Both the position numbers and the translations under genes were made by a program. The notes beneath the pieces are model-generated. The model saw nothing but the letters and a program-made list of their open reading frames with translations, was not told where the DNA came from and did not search any database. Of a DNA stretch of 64,000 bases, positions 10,644 through 21,032 are shown in pieces. Positions within the stretch are counted from its first letter, which is position 1. Each line of letters starts with the position of its first letter. The DNA comes from Polytrichum commune (Eukaryota; Streptophyta; Polytrichopsida; Polytrichales; Polytrichaceae): positions 19,964,001-20,028,000 of the forward strand of contig OX485806.1 in assembly GCA_950295325.1 (NCBI GenBank), in the 5' to 3' direction.

Positions 10644-13600
10644 GGCATGGAGGAGAGGAAACTCCCCATTAGCGATAAGAGGAGGCAATAATTGCGAGAT
10701 GATGGGCTTTGGAAAAGAGAGCAACAAAGGGTTGTATTCTACAATTTGAGGAGAATTCACTGTCCATGCGGCAAGTGTAAAGGCCGTGTTCAGTGCTCAT
10801 TGGGAAAAAGTCAAGGACCACCTAATCCAACATGGGAGGGAACCCTTATATAGAATATGGAGAGGGCCAGGTGACAGAGACTCGTCCGATGAGGAGTGGG
10901 AACAAGAATTCCAGACACCTCGTAGAACATTTGAAAATGCAAAAATGGATGCAGGATTTGAAGTGCGTTCAATGGTGGAAGATGCATTTCAAGAAATAGA
11001 CGAGCAACAACACCCATTGGAAGAAACAATACAGGAAATTGTCATGGATGCATTCAATGTAGTGGATGGCCTACAAGAGGATGCAAATGATGATTCGGGT
11101 GATGAAGATGATGAAGAACCTATGGGGGATTTGGGCATTGAGGAAGACAATTATGATGCCCCACATGATTTAGAGGATGCAATCCAAGAATTGTATGGTG
11201 GAGCAAAGTCATCCGTATTGGCCGCCACAATTTTGATCATGACCCTTTGTACTATTCATGGGGTGAGCAACAAGTTCGCCGATCAACTATTTGCTCTTTT
11301 CCGCCTACACCTTCTTCCTGGTGAGAACCGACTACCTAAGAATTACCATGCCGCAAAGTCAATGATTAGAAAGTTGGGCTTAAATTACCACACCATCCAC
11401 GCATGTATAGGAGGGTGTGTGTTGTTTAGAGGGCCTTATGAAAAAGCTGTCCGTTGTCCTAAGTGCAACAAAGCACGGTACAAAGACGAGGCCACCCAAA
11501 AACGACCTTGGAAAGTACTTAGACATTTTCCATTGATTCCTAGATTAAAACGTATGTTTCGAACACCGGCAATATCCGAGCTTATGGTATGGCATTCAAA
11601 AAATAGAAGCACAGACGGTATGGTAAGACATCCATGTGACTCCAAGGCATGGAACCATGTGCATGAAAATGTTGATCCTACATTTGGCCAAGAACCTCGA
11701 AATGTGCATATGGGACTTGCTACAGATGGTGTGAATCCCTTCAAGCTTCAACGCTCCACATGGTCTACTTGGCCAGTGATGTTGCTTAATTACAACATCC
11801 CTCTGTGGTTGACAACCAAGAATTTTTTTTGTCATGTTGGTATTGCTTATACCCGGAAAACAGTCCGTTACTTCTCAGTTTTTTGACGTGTATTTGGCAC
11901 CATTAGTAGAAGAATTGCAACAGTTATGGAAAGGGGTGTTAGCATATGATGTCATGAAAGAGGTAGGGAGTCGAACTTTCAAATTAAGAGCAATGTTATT
12001 ATGGACAATACACGATTTTCCAGGGTATGGGACAGTAGCAGGCGTCGCACACCAAGGGTATGTTGCGTGCCCGGTGTGTGGACCAGATTTTTGGGGTGAA
12101 CATTCTCTTGAGCTTGGGAAACAAACATATACGGATACACGAAGATGGCTTCCACATGATGACCCATGGAGATTGCCAAGAATGAAGGATCATTTTAACG
12201 GCCGCATGGAAGAACGAGGACCTCCCAAAGTTGTCACGGGAGACGAGCAAGCAGAGCGGGGAGTTCAATACCAAGACTGGCTAGGAAATGGGAACAAGGA
12301 TGGTAGTGATGGAGATCCCTCAAAAATTCATGGAGTGAAGAGACGAAGCATACTACATGATTTGCCGTATTGGAAGGTAAATACTTTTACATTCTCATTT
12401 CCAAATTCGGGGACAGTAGACCATGGTAGTTATTTGATGCAAGAAAAATAGCACTTTAATGTCAAGCCTCAAATCGTAGTACATGTGCATTTGATTTTTG
12501 CCCCTTATTTTCATGGTTTAGGCTTCTAAACGTTTGTTATACTGTTTTTGAGTCAGGACCTTCTTATTCGATACACATTGGACATTATGCATTGTGAACA
12601 AAATCTATCGAAAATCATATTGAAGACAATTACAGGGCATAAGGATACAGTGAAAGTAAGGCGTGATCTTCAACGGCGGGGAATTAGGAAACACCTTTGG
12701 CTAACTAGTAATCCCAAAAAACAAGGGAAAATGTTAAAACCTGTAGCGCCATATGTGTTTACTAGCGAGGAGTTCGATATATTTGCTAGCACTATTGAAT
12801 CTTTGAAAACACCTTCAGGCCACATAGCCAACATATCTCAATACATACGGAAGAAGAATTTTGGGGGACTAAAGTCACATGATTACCATGTACTTATGCA
12901 ACAAATATTGCCATTAGGATTAAGGGGTTTATTACAACCCGGCCCAAGAATGGCAGTGATGAGGATTTCCAAGGTATTTCGTAGAATATGTAACAAAGTG
13001 TGGAATCCAAGTGATTTTGAGGGACTTCGTGTTGACGTTGCGCGGAGTATGGCACTCTTAGAGATGCATTTTCCTCCCTCTTTTTTTGATATAATGACTC
13101 ACTTGGTGTATCACCTAGTGGAGGAATTGGATTTGTGTGGACTTGTATCTACAAGGTGGATGTACCCTATTGAAAGGTACATGAAAACCTTAAAGCACTA
13201 TGTCTGCAATATGGCAAGACCCGAGGCTTCTATGGCGGAGGGGTATGTGAAGGATGAGTGTTTTGGTTTCATTACAGAGTACTTGCAACGGTTTGAGGTT
13301 GTCGACCGACGAGTTTGGGATGCCGATGAAGAATACGGAGATGCTGAGGAGGTTCTTGAGGGGGCGGGAGCAGGTTATGTCATGAGTCCTCCTTTGAGAG
13401 AACTTGCTCATCAATATGTTTTGACAAACATATCTCTTTTGGAACCTTGGCATCGGTGAGTATCTACAATATAGTCACTCTGTAGTTATATGTTATAGTT
13501 ATATGTTAGTGGATAGTAGTTGTCTATGACTATATATTCATAACCATACAAGTAGATGCTCAATGACTGTTATATGACTAGGATATGACACCTTAATGAT

Positions 13601-14383
13601 AAACATGTGATTCATATACTAATATAACTATGTTGTGTCAGGCAGTGGAGGGAAGAACATGATGCAAATCCCAGCATCCCACCATTTGATGTTTGGGTTA
13701 GAAGAGCAGTGCACAACCATCCTCATGATTCCTCCAATAGTGACGACATGGACAGAATTTTGTTGTGTAGCAGGCCATCCCAAAAAGCCACACGGTATAC
13801 GAGGATGCGCGCATTTGGGAACCATTTTCGAGTGCAAGATTCACAATCCGCATTGTTGCAAACATACGATAGTGGGATTGCCTCAATATTTGAAATGCCA
13901 GCTGTTGATTCAGAATCTAAGGTGTCATTAAATTATGTGGGAGTGCTTCAAGATATATTGAAGTTGGATTATGGTCCATTGCGGACTCCAGTAATTCTTT
14001 TTCGATGCGAGTGGTTGAAAAGAGAAGACAATCGTGGAAATCCAACTTATGTGCGGGATGATGCAGGGTTTATGGTGGTGAACTTTCGGCACAAACTACC
14101 CAAGATGTCGGAGCCATTTATTTTTCCAAGTCAAGCTACACAGGTTTTTTTCTCCGATGATGTTAAAAAACCAGGTTGGAAGGTAGTTTTGCGAAAGGAG
14201 GCACGGTCAAGAAGAGAAGAACAAGACACATCAGATGTTTTTATTACAACACGTTTAGAAGTTGATGGCATGAGTCCTCTTGAGCGTGTGCCTCCCCCCC
14301 CCCCCATTACAGTCTCTCTAGTAGGGGCAATCGAATTATCAGACAAGGATAATATGTTGGCAATAGCAAAGTTTAAAAATTGA
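10644..14383 (+). pseudogene. TNP2-type CACTA transposase with frameshifts
   Basis: The exons are 10644-12376 (donor AAG|GTAAAT), 12557-13455 (acceptor GTCAG, donor G|GTGAGT) and 13642-14383. An N-terminal transposase-associated zinc motif (HCPCGKCKG) is followed by an acidic region. The TNP2 core comes next (CVLFRGPYEKAVRCPKCNKA, LATDGVNPF, LLWTIHDFPGYG, ACPVCG, then LDIMHCEQN across the first splice). A DUF4218 region (MALLEMHFPPSFFDIM, RWMYPIERYMKTLK) and a DUF4216 region (LFRCEWLKRE ... FIFPSQATQVFF) follow. Breaks: an in-frame TAA soon after the first ATG (about 10,690), a +1 shift at about 10,780 between GKCKG and VFSAHW, and a one-base surplus in the T8 run at 11,823-11,830. The rest is open, so decay looks recent, or some breaks are sequencing errors. 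This gene would supply the catalytic transposase. Confidence 0.88.
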
Positions 14384-15769
14384 CAAAAATTTAGATAGGC
14401 TACAGTTTCTGTATTGTTTTTCTCATATGGATGAGTATTACCCATAAACCCAAATATGGGAGCAAACTCATGTAAAGGGGACTATCATGTTCAAATGTAA
14501 GTTGTGAGCGAAAGGTCACCACGGTGTGAGTAGGCTTAGATTTGAAACCCCTGGAAATGGACTTACAGTTTTCAATAGCCGTATATGACTACACAATGAG
14601 TCAAGTCCGTCCAAACAATTACTTTATTGCAACTACAATGACCATAAACCCTATCATTGCTTACGTGGCAGGACACACCCAATTGAAGAAGCACTCATTA
14701 ATGACTAACTCTGAAATTCATGTAGGATAGCATATTAGTATGCCATTGTTATAATGTCCAATATGTTGACGTGGCAAGGTTTAGGGTTTATTAAACACCT
14801 CCTTTCAGAAAAGAAAAAGAAATCTCTTGACAAATGTTGTATGGACATTTATAAATGAGCTACCAAGAGTACAGAATCTACCAGTATAAATCTTCACGTC
14901 CAAATGTAAACCACTGTAGATTGTGCCACTATAGTCTCCATGAAATACAATAAGAGATACTCACTTTAAACATCTAAACCCTAAATTTATGCCGTACTTG
15001 GTTTGTAAACCCTAAACCCTAATCAATGATGGGAACCATAAATTAGGGAGTGTATATGTGAATTTCTAATAGCACGTTCACAACCTTAGTTTAGCATGCT
15101 GCATAAGGTACATGCGATTTGGATGTATTTTAAATTGCATAGTAGGAAGGCCCGAACACATAATAAAAGAATTGTACAAAAGTTATCATACTAAATGATG
15201 ACTTGTTGCAGTGTGTTCCAAATTAGATGCCCCATATAAAAGAATAACATGAAAATGTATGCTCGACGACTAATATAGGGTATAGGGAATAGGGGGTCTA
15301 TGCCACGTCAATTACCTTAAAACTTCAAAAGTCGTTGAGGTAGTCATACTAGTCATTTTTATGACACGTCATTACTACCGACAATGTTGAGAAATATCCC
15401 TAAAACTTCATTTCCACGTCATTTAATATGCACAAATGCCACGCCATATACATTCTATTAAAGAGTCATATTGAAGACGTCATAGTGAAATGACAATAAA
15501 ATAATGACTTAAACAACCCCACGTCATCATCCTCTATCCCCGTCATCCAAGAGTGGATGAAGTGGATGATATATTGTGCACAGAAAATATGGATGATGTG
15601 AGGTCTTCAATAGAGCTCATCGATGAGAATTTTAAATGACTGCAAAATGACAAACGAGTTGGACACGTCATGACTTGTAAGTTAGGTAGGTGCAGTAGTC
15701 ATTTAGATAGTTGTTTAGGACAATGAGTCATTGATACCATGGTTGGAATGGACAAGGTTTCTTCTAGTG
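14384..15769. repeat. CACTA right subterminal region and terminal inverted repeat end
   Basis: No gene is seen. ACGTCAT, AGTCAT, ATGACT and CCACGTCA motifs are dense, especially at 15,300-15,740, in both orientations. On the minus strand the region starts CACTAGAAGAAACCTT at 15,769, the terminal repeat. The three bases next to it (ACA, 15,770-15,772) would be the target duplication if the left end, outside the window, is also flanked by ACA. Three AAACCCTAA-like motifs near 14,990-15,020 are isolated. Confidence 0.7.
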
Positions 15770-15789
15770 ACATACTTGAAAATACTTAC

Positions 15790-17910
15790 AATTTGATATG
15801 TTCTTGTAAACCCAAGTGAGTTGTTGATTTGATTGAATTCAAATGTAGTAAACAAGGTTTTACTGTGGAGCTTCCAAGGTAACACATAACAACCATGCTC
15901 CAATGTCCACTGTCAAGAAGAGAACATAGTTAGTAGCATTTTTGTAAATTAAAATTTCAGTAAGTTTTCAAATAAGATTCTATAAAACATAGATTGAATA
16001 CCTGAGTAAGATAGGCAAAAAAATGTAGTCACACTTGAAGATATTGATGTCCTTGAACCACAATGCAATTTTCTTGAATCCATTTGCAACATCCTCCTTA
16101 AAGGTGATCACAAGCTTCTTGAAAAAGAAGCTATTAAAAAAATAGAGTCCTTTTATATAGTGATGTTTTCTTTCCTGGTACTTAAGATAAAAATCCACCA
16201 TTGTGTCTGTTAGGCATTGACCCTTGGTGAGAGACTCAAAATCAGTGGTCCTAATTGTCACTGGATTGAGGTCATCACGTGGCCAAACAAGTGAATCTTG
16301 AACCACTCTCTGCGCCTCATTTGGCATGTCAATGGGATCCTCGTCAAACGTATCATCTTCGTGAAGCACCTCTTGGATAATATGATTAATCATTTCTTCA
16401 ACATTCTCATGCAACATCTCTTCATCCAAAACCTTTTGCAACTCTTCATCTTCTTCTTTCACATGTGTAAGCAAAGGCAAAGTGGTTAAGTGAGGTAGAA
16501 TTGGCCCATAGTATTTATCCATTGCAGTTGGATCCACTGGAAAGATGCCTATTTTTCAACAAACCCCAACTCCCATGATCAGTAAGTCAAATATAACAAA
16601 ATAGCCATGTACATCTTTGAATAAAAAGATGATTAAAATTTCAAGCAAAAAATTTAGCACATATTTAAAGAAAAAGTTGAATAAATACATGTTGTCTTGA
16701 AACCTGATATTATATTAGATGGCTTAAGAGCTTTGCTTAAAGCATTTGCTGCCATTTTAGCCAAGGTTGATTTCAACATTACTCCATTGCCCCAATTTGG
16801 ATTTTCTAATGTCATAGTTGCTTTATCCTCTTGAAGATATTGCTTAAAAGGCTTGAAGCAAGAGACATCAAGGGGTTGCATGTGGTGTGAGGAATGTGAA
16901 GGGATTGTAATGATGTCTAATCCCATCTTGATGCATGTATCCAATGCCTTGGCACTAACATGGCTACAATGGCCATCTAAGACAAGAAGGTGTTTGTTAT
17001 CGTTACTCACACCTCCCGGAACATTGAGTCGAAAGTGGTTAAGCCAGTCACAAAAAATCTCATTAGTTACCCATCCATTTTCTTGGACATTCATTGCCGC
17101 ACTTGGTCCACAATGTTGTATATAATCCTGAAGAAGATAGGTTCCCTTGAAGATGAAATAGTGAGGGACGAAAGTGCCAATAGCACTAATACATACCAGG
17201 ATAGTTAACCATTCCCTGCTATCACATGCACGAACATTCACATTCCTTGATCCTTTTTTTGCCACAACCTTTAGAGTATTGTTTCTACCCACTGCTTGCA
17301 CCCCTGTTTCATCAACGTTCCAAATATGGGATGCTTCGTATCCCTGAGAGGTAATCAGAGTGGTCAAATTGTCATAAAACCGTGAACATGAGACTTTGTT
17401 TAAGCCAATACACCTCTTCATCTCCAAACCTTCGCCTACTCGCAACACCACCTCTGGATGTCGTAACTTGAAGCATTGCCACCATGTTTGTCCGGGATGG
17501 TCATCTTTGAATGGATGTTTTCTTGGATGGGATCTTACAATATCTTTGACAGTGTTTTTTTAAATTGGTAAGGTCACGGAGAATGCCATTTCTTGCATCT
17601 TAAAGCGCCATGCTTTCAACTCACACTCTTCTGCCTTGGTTAAATAGGGATCAAAGCCACGTCTCTTCTTCTTGGTCTTTCCATACATCCAATCTGCAAT
17701 TGATGATGCAGGGATTGAGAAAAATTTGGAAGCATTCCTAATTGATCTTTCTCCTGATTTGATGCTGTTTATGGCAATTTTCATCAACTCTTCTGTCCAT
17801 TGTCCTCGGCTAGGTCCACATGCATTGGTTTTTTTCCCCACACTAGGTCTTGAATATTCAGCTTTAGGCTTAGGAGCTTCAACTCGTTGAGACCCTCGGG
17901 GGCCTCTCAT
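15790..17910 (-). pseudogene. pogo/Tigger-type DDE transposase fused to a Ulp1-type protease domain, truncated by CACTA insertion
   Basis: Exon 1 (16689-17910, ATG at 17910) encodes an HTH_psq domain (residues about 37-85, WTEELMKIAINSIKSG to KKKRRGFDPY) and a DDE_1 domain. Its acidic triad is D200 (WNVDETG), D312 (LLVLDGHCSH) and D348 (MQPLDVSCF), 35 residues apart for the last pair. An in-frame TAA at 17560-17562 is the only break. A donor at T|GTATTT (16689) and an acceptor at ATAG|GC (16548) restore the Tigger C-terminus, KTTCIFPVDPTAMDK. The same exon (16002-16548) then runs through an acidic linker into a Ulp1/C48 fold: TKGQCLTDTMVDFYLKY, then FFNSFFFKKL. Exon 3 (15790-15909) gives GHWSMVVMCYLGSS, with the catalytic His, then LLHLNSIK, where the catalytic Asp is Asn. 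The Gln/Cys part is missing because the CACTA element begins 20 bases into the next intron. Confidence 0.82.
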
Positions 17911-18756
17911 AGTAAAGAAGATCTCACTCAAAAGTACCTCCAACGGCACGAGATCTACCTGCAAACCCTGGCAACCACTTAATGATCATCCTCCAAATTG
18001 AACTCCTAGCTCCAATTCATAACTAATACCGCCACCTCAACACAGATAGAAAATAATATACTCCATTTCGTCGTATGGAATTCTTCTGCCATTTGCGTTG
18101 CCTGTAAGCTCATTGTATAACGCAGCTTTCGACATTGCTGAGAGCAATAGTCTAGCTCAATCTCCCTGGAAGGCGGTGTGTGCAGAGAGGGCATACCTTC
18201 CTCTCACTTTCAATCCTCACTGCACATCATTGATCTTCTTGTACCATCCTCTAAACATCACCTAACCTTCAGGTCTCGAAGTCTTTCAAGATTTCTTCGT
18301 TGGCTCAACTAAGAGCATTCAGAGTTGCGTAGCCCTGCACGCATCTTTTCCGCCTTAATCTTTTCCCAGTTGTTGTGTCAGAGCCGAAATTTGAAGGACT
18401 TTCTACACCATATTGAGTTTCATGTGATCATAGCTGTGTGCATTGTGTGTGTATTTCCGAAGCTCAGACAACACGCAAGTTTGGCAGTAGTTCTACACTA
18501 TAAATTAAATTAAATTTCAAATAAATAAATAAATAAATAAAATCTGATATCAGCATTTGAGAAGCAAGTTCAAGGAGGAGATGGTAAGAGAACATAAAAG
18601 AATTTTGCGTGATTTAGGCTCTTACCACGAGAAGTAAATTCCGGTTTGTGTAGCAATCTTCCTGCAGACTTGAACTTCAACCGGTTATTTCTCAAACTCC
18701 ACCGGTTCATCTGTAACTAACTGCCGGCTCTCCCCGATCATTGATGAGACTAAGCG
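17911..18756. other. Upstream region of the Tigger-Ulp1 element, no gene seen
   Basis: The stretch upstream of the transposase ATG has no recognisable domain in any frame. It includes an (AAAT)n run near 18,520. It may contain the promoter and the undetected terminal repeat of the Tigger-type element. Confidence 0.4.
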
Positions 18757-19370
18757 CTGCAATTAAGTTACCTAAATGTAAAGAAGTATCACTATCATCA
18801 CCACAGCAATCTGCGAAAAAGTAAATGCAATCGACGATATGATAAATTGCTCGGAGACGGAGCAAACTACCTAGACCGAAACAAGTGAAGAAGAAACCTG
18901 ATCAAGTGAAGAAGGTTCACAATCCAGGGAAGAAACCTGATGGACAAATGGCGATACCGTTACACGAAATGAAGAGGTGCTTGGCCGCGAAGCTAAATAC
19001 CTCCAGCAAGGCCTTCCAGCAACAAAACTACAGTGAGACTAAGCGATGCATTAACGTTCACCTAAAAGCCAAGAAAACAAGGTCACTATCACAGCAGCAA
19101 TCTGCGAAAATCAAATGCAAATCAACGATACTCTCTATTAGAACTCTAATACAATCTGTTTGTCCGAATCTGGACTGAGTGCTCAGTACAAAACCCTCGC
19201 CGCGAAGAAACTAGGCAGAATCCAGACTCTTCCATTACGAAACAAGAAATTGAAGAAGGATCACAAATCGGGGAGGAACCTGGCAAATTGGCGATACAGT
19301 CTCACGAAATGATTTTCCCGGTCGCGAACTTGCAAAACATCTCCAAAGCACAAGACCTTCGCTGCACTGA
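18757..19370. repeat. Diverged tandem duplication, about 0.28-0.36 kb period
   Basis: The block around 18,757-18,850 (GCGCTGCAATTAAG ... CAGCAATCTGCGAAAA) recurs at 19,041-19,135 (GCGATGCATTAACG ... CAGCAATCTGCGAAAA). The block at 18,900-18,985 (GAAGAAGGTTCACAATC, TGGCGATACC) recurs at 19,250-19,320 (GAAGAAGGATCACAAATC, TGGCGATACA). Spacing varies from 284 to about 350 bp, so the copies contain indels. Confidence 0.7.
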
Positions 19371-21032
19371 AACCCAGCCCGAAAGCGCATAACTACTGCA
19401 AATTCTTGACGGAGTTCGGAAGGAGCTGAATGCGGGCAAGAATCCAAAGCATTGAAAAAGCAATAAAAACTGCAAAGCTCTAAACTGACATTTGAGAAGA
19501 GGCTTGAAAGCAGCTGCGACGTTGAAGAACATTGCTACATCTTCATCAAATTGCTACATCTACACCTTGCTATGTGATTTGAGTGAAGGAGACTCGATGA
19601 TGAGTGTGAGTTGACAGTGACGCTTTAGGTCATTGGCGCGGTCATGATTGAGTTTGAGAGACATCGGACGGTTGAGATTGCATGTGATATAATTTGACGG
19701 CCGAGATTAAAAGTACACAGTAAGTGGCATGGTGGAGTATCGTGACATGCACAGTAAGTGGTGCTGCACAGTCAGTAGCATGTCTACTGATATATTTGAT
19801 TAATTATCCTTTCATTCACATTGCTTGGCAAGTTTATCCCTTCTTGACTCCCATATGCTTTGATTGTAGGAACGCCAATGCTCGGACATCATAATGATGT
19901 GCACACAATTAATTTAACCCCAAACAAATATCCCCACACTTTCCTGTACGTTCCCCCACCTTGAACAAAAGTGATGCTTGTTGGTAGATTTGTATACATA
20001 GCACCACAAACCCTAAACAATGATTCAAGAACAAGCAAGCATTGGTACTACGTCACTCGTTATTTTAAATAAGCAATGCTGTAGTGCTCCATACATATAC
20101 GGTAGCCCCGATTCCGAACGTATTGATAAACCAAAACCCCAAATTTGCTAAGTATGTCATGGCATTCAAGGCACAAGAATTCTAAGAAACTCCAAAAACG
20201 GGAAAAGAATTGGAATAACACACATATAATTTCAAATTGTTTGTTATCAGAGGGTTTATCTTTCTGTGTTGGACCAAGGTTTGTAGATAGAATGACATGC
20301 GTGCTAACATGCCTATTGAGTGTTCTGATTCTGTTTTGACCACATTTTAGAAGTTTAACTTATTATCCTATGTCATGACATGCACCATGGTCAGCCCATC
20401 AACCGCTTGTACAAGAAGAAATGCTTGTGACATAATTGACTTTATCGTTGATGAGATGAAAGCAAATGAAGATGCTCTAGCTATGAATACACTCGAGTGT
20501 GCCATAAATCCCCAGCCTGGATGAGAGACGCAAAGACTGTGTTGTCAGCTCCTATGCTGTCCTCATGCTCACACACCCTTTCCATAGTGTGCACATGAGA
20601 ATGTAAATATTCTAGCTAGCTTTGGCCTCCAAGATTTGGGGTACTGAGGTAAGTATAGCCGAGGCATGTAGAAATGGAACCTGGAAGTCTGGTGTCTATT
20701 TAAACATCAGTGCAGTGTCTGGGCGTACATACACAAAACCAATGTGAGAGTCATCAGCTAATGTGATGAGTTCACACTCCAACAACGACGACGACGATGA
20801 CGACGATGACGACGACAACCAGTGCAACTAAAAACTCACGCAGAGGAAATTCATTCAATGAGCAGACAACGGTGCACTTGCGAAGGACATGACATGGTGA
20901 CGATAGGAAGATGGCATTGTTCATACAAAGTGGATACACAATACAATGGCAGAACTCACGCACTCCTGTACAACATCATCATGGAGCTGCTGCTGGAGCT
21001 CCTCAGAAAAGAGGAGAATTATTGACTGATAT
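19371..21032. other. Intergenic region downstream of CP26, no gene seen
   Basis: No coding domain is recognised. CACAGTAAGTGG-type phrases repeat three times at 19,720-19,780, and a GAC/GAT trinucleotide tract lies at 20,785-20,818. The right end must contain the 3' untranslated region of the CP26 gene, which is transcribed leftwards from 24.8 kb. Confidence 0.5.
20785..20818. repeat. GAC/GAT trinucleotide microsatellite
   Basis: An uninterrupted run of GAC and GAT triplets lies about 215 bp beyond the CP26 stop codon, probably in or near the 3' untranslated region. Confidence 0.9.

Larger units (their letters stand above)
1..15769. mobile_element. CACTA (En/Spm) DNA transposon, right part; left end outside window
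   Basis: The block holds the two gene types that define plant CACTA elements: a TNP2 transposase on the plus strand (10.6-14.4 kb) and a Transposase_24/TNPA-like gene on the minus strand (0.85-9.0 kb). Read on the minus strand, its right end starts CACTAGAAGAAACC at 15,769, the usual start of a plant CACTA terminal repeat. Both outer zones (1-850 and 14.4-15.77 kb) are full of short direct and inverted motifs such as ACGTCAT and AGTCATT, as expected of subterminal transposase-binding repeats. No matching CACTAGAAGAA is present near position 1, so the left terminus lies beyond the window and the element exceeds 15.7 kb. It is nested in the intron of a Tigger-Ulp1 element. Confidence 0.85.

Noticed and set aside
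14985..15020. Telomere-like AAACCCTAA repeats (also near 34,225)
   Set aside because: Only two or three imperfect units each; too short for interstitial telomeric sequence.
18885..19178. 97-codon Lys-rich open frame
   Set aside because: It lies in diverged tandem repeats and has no homologue that I recognise.
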